Assembly: GCF_042429435.1 (NCBI RefSeq)
Contig: NZ_JBHMAF010000188.1
Strand: one strand, 5' to 3'
Length of the DNA stretch: 64,000 bases
Origin: Ectobacillus funiculus
GTDB lineage: Bacteria > Bacillota > Bacilli > Bacillales > Bacillaceae_G
The notes under the pieces are model-generated. The model was not told where the DNA came from. It ran no database searches and saw only the letters and a program-made list of their open reading frames with translations. Position 1 is the stretch's first letter. Every line of letters starts with the position of its first letter. The position numbers were made by a program, and so were the translations under genes. Positions 25,255 to 32,646 of the stretch are shown here, one piece after another.

Positions 25255-25671
25255 TTAAATATAAAACATATATCCACCTGTATTTTCCTGATCATATCGT
25301 ACTAGATCCTCTAGCGTTGTACTATCTAGCACTTCCTGAACAGCATCACGAATACGCGTCCATAACTGGCGCTGCGCAGGTGCCTCCTCGTCAATCATTT
25401 CCACGACGCTGATCGGTCCTTCCAGCACACGAATGACATCTCCTGCCGTAATGTTTGCCGGCTGATTTGCTAGCACATACCCGCCATAAGCACCGCGCGT
25501 ACTTTTTACAAGGCGCGCATTGCGCAGCGGAGAAATCAGCTGCTCTAGATAATGCTCGGACAAATCATGTGCCTGCGCAATAGACTTTAAAGAAATCGGA
25601 CCTTCTCCGTACTTCTTTGCCAGCTCTATCATAATGGTTAAGCCATAACGGCCCTTTGTAGAAATTTTCAT
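25255..25671 (-). CDS. cymR: Rrf2-family repressor of cysteine metabolism
   Basis: A 138-residue Rrf2-family winged-helix protein (MKISTKGRYGLTIMIELAKK) without the three cysteines used by the Fe-S member IscR. In B. subtilis CymR, with CysK, represses cysteine uptake and synthesis genes, including yrrT-mtnN-mccA-mccB. The likely target cluster lies at 1.3-4.8 kb of this window. The start at 25671 has GAGGTG nine bases upstream. The name also rests on the neighbours iscS and mnmA. Confidence 0.92.
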   Translation of the reverse strand: MKISTKGRYGLTIMIELAKKYGEGPISLKSIAQAHDLSEHYLEQLISPLRNARLVKSTRGAYGGYVLANQPANITAGDVIRVLEGPISVVEMIDEEAPAQRQLWTRIRDAVQEVLDSTTLEDLVRYDQENTGGYMFYI

Positions 25672-25998
25672 AAAATCATTCACCTCTTTCTAACCCTAAT
25701 TTATATAAGAAAGATCGAAAATCTCAAGTCATGAAAATTATATCATAAAATAAGAAGACAAAGCATTTCAAGTGTTTGCACCGAAATGTATACAATACAA
25801 AAACGTTCCATCTCAAGAATTCGTCTCTCACAGCCTTAAAAAGATTGTACCAAATCGTCTCTCTTTTATCTTCTCTATAATAATAAATGGAAAATATAAT
25901 GCAGCATTTGTGGAAGGTAATTCATTTTACAGGGCATGATAATATATAAGAAAACAAATACAGTATAATCTAATTATACCTTGGAAGGAAAAGGGGAT

Positions 25999-26202
25999 AT
26001 GGAAGCAAAACATAATATTGGACTATCTTCACCTGGAATTTTTCTGATTTGGAGCGAGTATTTAACTGACAGCATGGGAAATTGTGTCCTTCGGTACTTT
26101 CTCAATACCCTTGAGAATGCAGCATCAATGGTTAAAAATCACTGGCTGAAAAAGATACTGAATGCGTTTGAACAGAGCGCTTTAATTAAAGGTGCGACAT
26201 GA
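25999..26202 (+). CDS. Unknown small protein with DUF3231-like start
   Basis: A 67-residue product (MEAKHNIGLSSPGIFLIWSE). The segment IWSEYLTDSMGNCVLRYFL resembles the first helix of DUF3231 helical-bundle proteins, which are normally far longer, so this may be a truncated relative. That likeness is from memory. ATG 25999 is preceded by AAGGAAAAGGGG. Its TGA overlaps the ATG of the next gene in ATGA, so the two are translationally coupled. A TATAAT box lies about 30 bases upstream. It is on the plus strand against the trend. Confidence 0.5.
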   Translation: MEAKHNIGLSSPGIFLIWSEYLTDSMGNCVLRYFLNTLENAASMVKNHWLKKILNAFEQSALIKGAT

Positions 26203-26687
26203 TCAATATTTTGCGTCAAGAGAGAACTGAAAAATTATTATGGAGCATAGCACTTCCTGGTTTTGGTCAACTGCTGAATCGGAGATATTTGAAAGGAGTT
26301 CTATTCATCCTTTTAGAATTGACAATCAATCATATGGCGCGATTAAATACAATCATTCTGCTTAGTTTCAAAGGCGATATAACAGCAGCGATAACAGCCG
26401 TAGATTACCAATGGTTAATGTTTTATCCTTGCGTTTATATGTTCGCCATTTGGGATGCCTTTAAAGATGCAGGGGGAGGACGTTCTCCCTACGCCACCTT
26501 ATTGTTTGTGATCCCAGCCTATATGGCAACAGTTGGGATTATGTACAGTGATACGCTAAAAATATGTAATGTATTACTTGGTCCTGTTTGGCTGCCAATG
26601 CTGTTCTGCTTTCTGGGGATTGCGCTTGCCGCAATTATTAGAAAAATCATTGCTACATTAGAGACATCCAACCTCGCAAGTAAATAA
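26199..26687 (+). CDS. Unknown multi-pass membrane protein
   Basis: A 162-residue protein with about four hydrophobic segments. Near the start it has SIALPGFGQLLNRRYLKGVL, a pattern also found in TM2-like small membrane proteins, and later WDAFKDAGGGRSPYATL, which looks like a conserved cytoplasmic loop. No enzymatic motif is seen and I do not recognise the family. It is coupled to the preceding small gene through an ATGA overlap and ends before a clear hairpin terminator, so the pair forms a two-gene unit. Confidence 0.6.
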   Translation: MINILRQERTEKLLWSIALPGFGQLLNRRYLKGVLFILLELTINHMARLNTIILLSFKGDITAAITAVDYQWLMFYPCVYMFAIWDAFKDAGGGRSPYATLLFVIPAYMATVGIMYSDTLKICNVLLGPVWLPMLFCFLGIALAAIIRKIIATLETSNLASK

Positions 26688-26690
26688 TAA

Positions 26691-26717
26691 GGCGATTTCA
26701 CTTTCGTGGAAATCGCC
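26691..26717. terminator. Bidirectional hairpin terminator
   Basis: GGCGATTTCAC and GTGGAAATCGCC form an 11-pair stem with a four-base loop, four bases after the stop of the membrane protein. The tail on the plus strand is CTTCC and on the minus strand TTATTATTT, so it may serve both the membrane protein and the former FAH gene. Confidence 0.75.
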
Positions 26718-26736
26718 CTTCCATTTGCAAAATCTG

Positions 26737-26948
26737 CTATTTTACATAATTACATAGCTTACCAATATTCTCAACTTCCACAGAGACAACGTCACCTGAC
26801 TTCATTGGGCAGCTTCCAGAAGGTGAACCAGTAGCCAAAACATCACCAGGCTCCAGTGTCATAATCTGTGAAATCCAACTGATAAGGAAGGGAATGGAAA
26901 GTGACATCTGATTCGTATTCCCCTCTTGTACGACTTTTCCGTTTAAAA
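26737..26948 (-). pseudogene. C-terminal fragment of an FAH-family hydrolase
   Basis: The minus strand encodes LNGKVVQEGNTNQMSLSIPF, then LEPGDVLATGSPSGSCPM and VVSVEVENIGKLCNYVK before a stop. This is the C-terminal part of a fumarylacetoacetate hydrolase / 2-oxo-hept-3-ene-dioate hydratase-like protein. About 70 codons remain; the N-terminal part is missing. The reading frame stops matching at about 26948, where an MFS fragment on the other strand begins. It is not in a usable gene context. Confidence 0.8.
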
Positions 26949-27607
26949 ATGAAGAAGATCCTATACATCAAGCTCCTGCTGAACGCACTCCAATGATCGG
27001 ACTATTCAAAAATAAACTAGGATTAAGCACAATCCTTTTCTGTATTGTTTATTTTATGGGTTTATTGATGATTTACGGATTAAATACTTGGCTGCCAAAA
27101 TTAATGCAAAACGCTGGCTATCCTTTAATTTCCAGCTTAGGATTTGCAATTTTTCTAAATGGCGGCGCTTTAATTGGAACTGTTATTATAGGAGTTATCG
27201 CGGATCGAAAAGGATCTAAAAAATTAATAGCAGGACTTTACGTCCTTGGTGCAATTTGTCTTGCTCTTCTTGGAATCAAAAGTAATATGTTTTTTCTCTA
27301 TTTCTTAATTTCTATTGCAGGCGTTTGTACAATGGGGAACCAAAGCTTACTAAATGCTTTCGTTTCACAATATTATCCTGCAAATGTTAGATCAACAGGA
27401 ATAGGACTTGCCAATGGAGTTGGAAGATTAGGAGGAATGTTAGGGCCTACATTAGGCGGTATGCTTTTATCGCTAAATTTCCCTATTACCTTATGTTTCC
27501 TTGTATTCGCCCTGCCTGGGGCATGCGCCGCTCTTGCCTTATCACTAGTTAATAAAAATTCCAATGATATTAGTGTAACTAGCCCGGAAAAGCCGCAATT
27601 AATTTAA
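26942..27607 (+). pseudogene. C-terminal half of an MFS aromatic-acid transporter
   Basis: The frame encodes six hydrophobic segments of the C-terminal half of a major facilitator (GLNTWLPKLMQNAGYPLISS, IADRKGSKKL, STGIGLANGVGRLGGMLGPT). This fits the aromatic acid:H+ symporter group. Family members have about 430-450 residues and 12 helices; here the first half is absent and the frame enters through a junction with the FAH fragment at about 26942-26950. An ATG at 26993 could open a 204-residue product, but no binding site is seen. Confidence 0.75.
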
Positions 27608-27997
27608 TTTTTGAATAAAACAAGGGATTTCTTTTATGAATTCTTCATTTCGGAGGAAGACTGTTGGAAGGGTACTGCAGTTGTTTTTAAGGGGCTCTTC
27701 ACCATTAAATTAAGTGCAGTCAACGAATCAGCCTTTCCATAAATTGCACTGCTCAATATTTCAAGGATGGATTTTCTTATTAAGTCGTGTTAAATTCCAT
27801 TGTTAATTTTGATAATTGCATAAAAATGAAGGGAAACCCTATTTATAGAGGTTTCCCCATTCTCGTTCAGCTAACGCCCATGTTAGCCGAACGAGAAGCA
27901 GTAATCTACTATAGAGATCAGCTTCTTTTTCTCTTAGAAGGGACTTTTTCAGTACCTTCACCTAAATTGAGGGGATTTTTCTCCACTATGTATGAAG
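27608..27997. other. 390-bp unexplained stretch with two inverted repeats
   Basis: No convincing gene is present. GGGAAACC and GGTTTCCC form a hairpin at 27831-27857. Directly after it TCTCGTTCAGCTAAC and GTTAGCCGAACGAGA form a long stem around 27862-27897. The following AGGGACTTTTTCAGTACCTT resembles the end region of some Bacillus insertion sequences by memory only. It borders the rarA stop and may be the scar of a lost element. Confidence 0.35.
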
Positions 27998-29302
27998 TCA
28001 GAATTTTTTAAGCTCTTCAATTCTCTCATAAACTTTTGCAAAGTGTTTTTCATGACCATTTTGTTTTGGTCGGTAGTATTTTCGGTCCTTTAGCAAGTCA
28101 GGTAAGTATTGTTGATTTACAAATGAATTTGGATAATCGTGCGGGTATTTATAACCCGCCCCATGCCCCATTACTTTTGCTCCATTGTAATGGGCATCCC
28201 TTAGATGCATGGGAATTTCTCCTACCATTCCTTTTCTTACATCTTCTAAAGCAAGATCTAAAGCTTTATAGGCACTATTAGTCTTTGGTGATAAACATAA
28301 CTCAATAACTGCATTGGCCAATGGGATTCGCCCCTCCGGTAACCCTAACCTCTCGACTGACTGGCAAGCTGCCAGTATATGCATAGGAACATCGGGCGCA
28401 GCAACTGAGATATCTTCATATGCACACGTCAGAATCCGACGGCAAATTGACACAAGATCGCCGCCTTCAATAAGTCTCGCTAAATAATGGAGAGCTGCAT
28501 TTACATCGCTACCCCGTATGCTTTTTTGTAAACATGACAGTAATGAGTAGTGTAGATCACCATTTTTATCATGAGAAAAACCTTTATTTTCAACACATTC
28601 TTTTACAATCTGAATATCAACCACTGCTTGGTCTGTTTTCTCATCTTTTGAAACCATAACTACGTCCTCTAATATATTAAGTGCTGAACGAGCATCTCCA
28701 TTGGTAGAGGAAGAAATCAAATCTATTGCTTCTTGAGTCATAGTTATATTAACGGCACCTAAGCCATCTTCTTTATCAGATAAGGCTCTTCTAAGTAATT
28801 CCTCGACATCCTTACTAGAAAGTCTCCTTAATTCTTTTATCTGACCACATCTACTTCTAATTGCGGGATTAACATCATGAAATGGATTTTCAGTGGTTGC
28901 CCCAATTAGTGTAATTAATCCATTCTCAACATGCGGTAAGAGATAATCTTGTTGAGCTTTGTTAAATCTATGCACCTCATCAATAAATAAAATTAATTTA
29001 CCCTCTTGTTTTGCTATTGTCACTGCATGTTCAATATCTTTTTTTCCAGCAGTTGTAGCATTTATCGGAATAAAAGGCCTATTAACTGTACCTGCAATCG
29101 CCTGTGCTATTGATGTTTTACCAATCCCGGGTTCACCAAAAAGTAGTATAGAAGGCACATGTCCTTTTTTAATCATTTTATATAATGCAGTATCTGTACC
29201 AATAACATGTTGTTGTCCAACTATTTCATCTAAATTTTTTGGTCTCATTCTATATGCAAGAGGCTTATTTTTATTGTCTTCTTCATAATTAAATAAATCC
29301 AC
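27998..29302 (-). CDS. rarA: Replication-associated recombination ATPase RarA/MgsA
   Basis: A 434-residue AAA+ ATPase with Walker A LLFGEPGIGKTS, Walker B LILFIDEVHRF, sensor GATTENPFH and the C-terminal MgsA domain (YLARLIEGGDLVSICRRI, HYNGAKVMGHGAGYKYPHDY). It acts at stalled replication forks. The place between cymR and tcdA is as in B. subtilis (yrvN), but the coding sequence is more AT-rich than its neighbours, which suggests replacement by a foreign copy. The start is GTG 29302 (VDLFNYEED); a TTG nine codons earlier is possible. The leader element at 29301-29381 covers this region. Confidence 0.88.
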   Translation of the reverse strand: MDLFNYEEDNKNKPLAYRMRPKNLDEIVGQQHVIGTDTALYKMIKKGHVPSILLFGEPGIGKTSIAQAIAGTVNRPFIPINATTAGKKDIEHAVTIAKQEGKLILFIDEVHRFNKAQQDYLLPHVENGLITLIGATTENPFHDVNPAIRSRCGQIKELRRLSSKDVEELLRRALSDKEDGLGAVNITMTQEAIDLISSSTNGDARSALNILEDVVMVSKDEKTDQAVVDIQIVKECVENKGFSHDKNGDLHYSLLSCLQKSIRGSDVNAALHYLARLIEGGDLVSICRRILTCAYEDISVAAPDVPMHILAACQSVERLGLPEGRIPLANAVIELCLSPKTNSAYKALDLALEDVRKGMVGEIPMHLRDAHYNGAKVMGHGAGYKYPHDYPNSFVNQQYLPDLLKDRKYYRPKQNGHEKHFAKVYERIEELKKF

Positions 29303-29381
29303 TTTACCCTGGTTCACAAAACTTACCAAAATTTACAATCAGCCCATTTTTGGTAATTTTACGTAACCAGTTTTCACCTCC
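29301..29381 (-). promoter_or_regulatory. Nested inverted-repeat leader element, copy B
   Basis: On the minus strand it runs from GGAGGTGAAAACTGGTTACG to TTTTGTGAACCAGGGTAAAGT at the rarA start. CTGGTT pairs with AACCAG, and AAATTACCAAAA pairs with TTTTGGTAAGTTT. The two ends match copy A before yrrS almost exactly, while the middle differs in sequence and length. A short frame starting GTG AAA ACT GGT ends after 12 codons here. Confidence 0.55.
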
Positions 29382-29397
29382 TCCTTGCTTTGTTAGT

Positions 29398-29418
29398 GTA
29401 CTACCTTCATTGTACTAC
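29398..29418. promoter_or_regulatory. Direct GTACTAC repeats upstream of rarA
   Basis: GTACTAC occurs twice with a 14-base period (29398-29404 and 29412-29418), close to a TACAAT-like box on the minus strand. Such paired half-sites at a promoter could be an operator. The binding protein is unknown. Confidence 0.3.
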
Positions 29419-29460
29419 GGTTATATAGTTCATAAAAAGAAAAGCATTTCCCTTCCATTA

Positions 29461-29588
29461 TAAAGAAAACTCGCCGATTGGCGAGCACTGTCCTTGAGCA
29501 AAGACAGGGGCGTAGTTGTACTTATACTGTATTCCTAACATTTCCCGAATTCGCTTCTCGCTGGAAATTTATACTTTCCTACAGTGTG
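29461..29588 (-). repeat. Dispersed 134-bp repeat, copy R6
   Basis: Near full-length copy downstream of the DUF421 gene. The end hairpin CTCGCC-gatt-GGCGAG is intact; a short deletion has removed part of ACTACGTCGAATTCAC in the long-stem loop. Confidence 0.88.
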
Positions 29589-29589
29589 A

Positions 29590-29625
29590 AATAAAAGGAC
29601 TGGCCTCTATAAGCCAGCCTCCCTC
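29590..29625 (-). terminator. Terminator after the DUF421 gene
   Basis: On the minus strand GGCTGG pairs with CCAGTC and is followed by CTTTTATTT. It precedes repeat copy R6, so two terminator-like hairpins follow one another. Confidence 0.7.
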
Positions 29626-29674
29626 TATCTTACTTTTTAAGCTCCTTGTTGCAAAAATGATAAGCTGCCGTGCC

Positions 29675-30352
29675 TTAGTGTTTTTGAACATACAATGTAG
29701 ATTTCTTTTTCTTCCATTCTGCCAATAACACTTCTGAATACTTCCGGATCCCTTGTTTATCAAGCTCTTGCTGCAGCCATGTTTCATTCATGCCGCAGCG
29801 CTGTAGGTTCTCCCTGATTAATCGCCCATCACTAATGAGAGTGACAGGAAGGTTGGGCGGCTGATTGGGCATGTTATGATCAGATTTTGTTGGAGCAGCA
29901 TAATCCGATTTCTTCAAAATGCTTAGTGAGCCATCTGTCTCTAAAATGGCATACTCCACCTCGCTAACAGAAAAAGAATCTTTTGCACGCAGCATGTGCT
30001 GGAGCTGACTTAAATCTAAACGATTCTTTTTTAGCTCATTGTAGCAAATCTTACCTTCATGAATGACAATAGAAGGCCTTCCCTCTAGCAATGTTCGCAA
30101 TCGGAAGCTCTTTTGTGTGATAAATTGAACGATGTATACTAAAAATCCCCAAAAAAAGACGGTGAATATAATTTCTTTTATTTTAATATATTCATTATAG
30201 AGAGCATTTCCGACTAGGTCACCTAGTACAAGAGCAGAAATAAAGTCAAATAACGTGATTTGTGTAATGGTCATCTTTCCTAATAACTTCGTCACAATAA
30301 ATAAGCTAATATAACCAACTGTCAATTCTATGGCTGTGTGCACAAATGGCAT
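29675..30352 (-). CDS. DUF421 family membrane protein
   Basis: A 225-residue protein with three N-terminal membrane helices and a cytosolic alpha/beta domain typical of DUF421 (GRPSIVIHEGKICYNELKKN, then SVSEVEYAILETDGSLSIL). DUF421 proteins are widespread in Bacillus and several are made in spores; no molecular function is firm. GGAGG lies seven bases before the ATG. A second DUF421 protein is encoded at 47522-48184. It is divergent from rsfA, with copy R7 between them. Confidence 0.82.
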   Translation of the reverse strand: MPFVHTAIELTVGYISLFIVTKLLGKMTITQITLFDFISALVLGDLVGNALYNEYIKIKEIIFTVFFWGFLVYIVQFITQKSFRLRTLLEGRPSIVIHEGKICYNELKKNRLDLSQLQHMLRAKDSFSVSEVEYAILETDGSLSILKKSDYAAPTKSDHNMPNQPPNLPVTLISDGRLIRENLQRCGMNETWLQQELDKQGIRKYSEVLLAEWKKKKSTLYVQKH

Positions 30353-30507
30353 ATGTTTTCCTCCTCTAGCATGTAACTATTATTAGAATTTTACACACGT
30401 GCCAATTTTATCAAAAAATAGAAGTTGAAAATCTATCCATGTTCTAATGTACTTCCTAATATCAAAAACAAAGTAAATGTGATTCCAAACTGATGCATAG
30501 AAGTCTT

Positions 30508-30640
30508 GAAAGAAAGCTCATCGATTGGTGAGCCCTGCCTTTGGGCGAAGACAGAGGCGTAGTTGCACTGTATTCCTAATATTTCCGGCTACGTTGGATT
30601 CTCTTCTAGCTGGAAATTTATACGTTTTTACAGTGTAAAA
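30508..30640 (-). repeat. Dispersed 134-bp repeat, copy R7
   Basis: Near full-length copy in a divergent promoter region. Its end hairpin is CTCATC-gatt-GGTGAG, where both arms differ from the consensus CTCGCC/GGCGAG in a way that keeps pairing. This is one of the clearest compensatory cases. Confidence 0.88.
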
Positions 30641-30673
30641 TAGTTATAAATAACTTAAATTCTTCTAAACTGT

Positions 30674-30703
30674 GTATAAACTATAAGAGTACGGGAAACA
30701 TAA
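30674..30703 (+). promoter_or_regulatory. Candidate sigma-F-type promoter of rsfA
   Basis: GTATA (30674-30678), then 14-15 bases, then GGGAAACATA fits the forespore sigma-F pattern loosely. In B. subtilis rsfA is transcribed by sigma-F. The match is only partial. Confidence 0.4.
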
Positions 30704-30736
30704 GCAAAAAAACACCCGTTATGTGGAGGTTTTGCT

Positions 30737-31384
30737 ATGAAAACGCGTCAAGATGCATGGACAACAGAAGATGATTTACTGCTTGCCGAAACCGTGCTTC
30801 GGCATATTCGGGAAGGCAGCACACAGCTCAAAGCATTTGATGAAGTAGGAGATAAGTTAGACCGTACCTCAGCCGCCTGCGGCTTTCGCTGGAACGCAGA
30901 GGTACGGCAAAACTATGAGGAAGCGGTGCAAATCGCAAAACGGCAGCGCAAGGAAATGAAACGGGCACTGGCGAATCAATCGCAAAGCGCAGTTGCAACG
31001 AAGCCGGCACGTTCACCCCAGTTAGTCATTGACGCAGAGTTTTCGGAGGAGTTACTGCCGATAAAGCAAACGTCTCTATCGATGGACGATGTGATTGCGT
31101 ATTTACGAAGCTATCAGCAGCAGACTGCTGATACCGCAAAGCTAGAAGCTGAAAATCAACTATTACGAAGACAAAATGAAGAGCTAAAGCAGCAAAATGA
31201 AGCATTAGAGAAACGATTACAAAAGCTAACGCAACAACAGGATGCGGTGCAGGAAGATTATCAAACACTCGTCCGCATTATGGATCGGGCCCGTAAGCTT
31301 GTTCTATTTGATGAGCCGGAAGATCGGATGGCACCTATTTTCAAGATGGATAAAAACGGAAATCTTGATATTGTATCAAAATAA
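30737..31384 (+). CDS. rsfA: RsfA-family prespore transcription regulator
   Basis: A 215-residue protein with an N-terminal Myb/SANT-like DNA-binding region (DAWTTEDDLLLAETVLRHIR, about residues 6-60), a linker, and a long Gln/Glu-rich coiled coil at about 125-185. This is the RsfA family, forespore regulators that adjust sigma-F-dependent genes. GGAGG precedes the ATG. Its TAA forms the start of the second repeat module, so the last codons meet repeat DNA directly. Confidence 0.88.
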   Translation: MKTRQDAWTTEDDLLLAETVLRHIREGSTQLKAFDEVGDKLDRTSAACGFRWNAEVRQNYEEAVQIAKRQRKEMKRALANQSQSAVATKPARSPQLVIDAEFSEELLPIKQTSLSMDDVIAYLRSYQQQTADTAKLEAENQLLRRQNEELKQQNEALEKRLQKLTQQQDAVQEDYQTLVRIMDRARKLVLFDEPEDRMAPIFKMDKNGNLDIVSK

Positions 31385-31494
31385 GAAAGCGGACAAGGCC
31401 CGCCTTTTATGGCAGCGTAGGGGTGGGCCGGAATCTGCCATTTTGGGCCTGGGGAGCTAGACATCACCCTGAACAGTTATACTTTCTTATCTTG
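31382..31494 (-). repeat. Second repeat module (M2), copy 1
   Basis: It shares CGGACAAGGCCCGCCTTTTA, GGCAGCGTAGGGGTG, TTTTGGGCCT and GGAGCTAGACATC with 42527-42680. The outer edge TATACTTTCTTATCTTGTAA is like that of the 134-bp family. On the minus strand its far end GCGGGC-ctt-GTCCGC plus T-rich tail looks like a terminator. It begins at the rsfA stop codon and joins copy R8 directly. Confidence 0.8.
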
Positions 31495-31602
31495 TAAAGA
31501 AAACTCGCCGATTGGCTAGCCCTACTTATACTGTATTCTTGAAATTTCCGACTACGCCGAATTCACTTCTAGCTGGAAATTTATACTTTCCTACATTGTA
31601 AA
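31495..31602 (-). repeat. Dispersed repeat, copy R8 (short)
   Basis: This copy lacks the central GGGCGAAGACAGAGGCGTAG part. The long stem AAATTTCC/GGAAATTT is intact and the hairpin is damaged (GGCTAG). It joins M2 copy 1. Confidence 0.85.
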
Positions 31603-31657
31603 GAAAGAGGGCTAACCGAGAAGCCACATGAGCGCCTTTCGATTAGCCCTTTCTTCT
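31603..31657. terminator. Terminator between rsfA and tcdA
   Basis: AAGAAAGAGGGCTAACCG pairs with CGATTAGCCCTTTCTT over a loop of about 22 bases. The minus-strand tail is TCTTTCTTT. It serves convergent rsfA and tcdA. Confidence 0.8.
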
Positions 31658-31667
31658 CTTGCTTTAT

Positions 31668-31751
31668 CACTTTCCGACAGCAGCCCCCCACCTTCGACCA
31701 ACGGAAGTCCCCTTGTGGGAAAGGATCGTTAGCGATGAGGTGGTGAGCAGT
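31668..31751. other. GC-rich structured stretch beside tcdA
   Basis: Between the terminator and the tcdA stop is a GC-rich block with CCACCT (31688-31693) opposite AGGTGG (31738-31743) and TCCC-cttg-TGGGA inside. It is unlike the AT-rich gaps around it and encodes no protein I can see. It may be a small RNA or a remnant of another repeat. Confidence 0.3.
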
Positions 31752-32519
31752 TCACTCCTGCCCTACCCGATCTAGCTTTACACCCTTCAGCCTCTCGCGC
31801 ACGACATAGCTTGCTGTAATGAGACCAGCGACAGACGGTACAAACGCATTTGAGGAAGGCGGCATTTTCGCCTTGCGAATTTTCGTTGTATCATCCGGCA
31901 CAATTTCCTGACGAACCTCCTCCCGAATAACAATCGGACTTTCATCCGAGAACACAACCTTCACACCCTTTTTAATTCCTTCTTTTCGAAGTCTTGTGCG
32001 TACAACCTTCGCAATTGGATCGGTATGTGTTTTGGAAATATCGGCAATTTGGAAGCGCGTTGGATCCATTTTGTTTGCCGCTCCCATGCTTGAGATAATT
32101 GGAATTTTCCGGCGCAAGCATTGTTTGATAAGATGGATCTTATAAGAAATTGTGTCAGATGCATCGATAACAAAATCAAGACCATATGAGAAAAACTGCT
32201 CGTACGTTTCATCAGTATAGAACATACGCAGTGCATGCACCTCACATTCCGGGTTGATGTCAGCAATACGCGCTTTCATTAAATCAGCTTTTGGCTGTCC
32301 CACTGTTGATAAGAGCGCATGTATTTGACGATTCACATTCGTGATATCTACTACGTCTTTATCAACTAAAATCAAACGTCCCACACCAGAACGTGCTAAC
32401 GCTTCTGCGGCAAAGGAGCCGACACCACCAATACCAAGGACTGCAACGGTTGTATTTCGTAATATCTCTAAGCCTTCTTTGCCAAAGGCAAGCTCATTGC
32501 GTGAAAATTGATGCAGCAT
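31752..32519 (-). CDS. tcdA: tRNA threonylcarbamoyladenosine dehydratase
   Basis: A 255-residue E1-like enzyme with the nucleotide loop GIGGVGSFAAEALARSG and VDKDVVDITNVNRQ. TcdA cyclises t6A37 to ct6A in tRNAs reading ANN codons, using ATP. It matches YrvM of B. subtilis in place and length. I start at ATG 32519 (MLHQFSRNELAFG), where GGAG is well spaced; the longer frame lacks a site. Confidence 0.92.
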   Translation of the reverse strand: MLHQFSRNELAFGKEGLEILRNTTVAVLGIGGVGSFAAEALARSGVGRLILVDKDVVDITNVNRQIHALLSTVGQPKADLMKARIADINPECEVHALRMFYTDETYEQFFSYGLDFVIDASDTISYKIHLIKQCLRRKIPIISSMGAANKMDPTRFQIADISKTHTDPIAKVVRTRLRKEGIKKGVKVVFSDESPIVIREEVRQEIVPDDTTKIRKAKMPPSSNAFVPSVAGLITASYVVRERLKGVKLDRVGQE

Positions 32520-32593
32520 ATTACACACTCCTAATGAAAAAGTCATTTCTTATGTATTCAATCGATGTATAGAAAAATGCTATATATTTCCCA

Positions 32594-32640
32594 AAAAAAT
32601 CCTATGTGAGTCTAGTATACCCACATAGGATTCTTCTCAT
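32594..32640 (-). terminator. Terminator after aspS
   Basis: AATCCTATGTG pairs with CACATAGGATT; on the minus strand the stem is followed by TTTTTTGGG. It ends the hisS-aspS unit before tcdA. Confidence 0.85.
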
Positions 32641-32646
32641 AGCTTA

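Noticed and set aside
26993..27607. A functional 204-residue MFS transporter
   Set aside because: Only half of the 12 expected helices are present and there is no ribosome binding site before the ATG.
31605..32646. A 6S RNA gene, expected near tcdA-aspS by analogy with B. subtilis
   Set aside because: The tcdA-aspS gap is only 127 bases and holds just a terminator. The block before tcdA is too short and I could not see the 6S fold.
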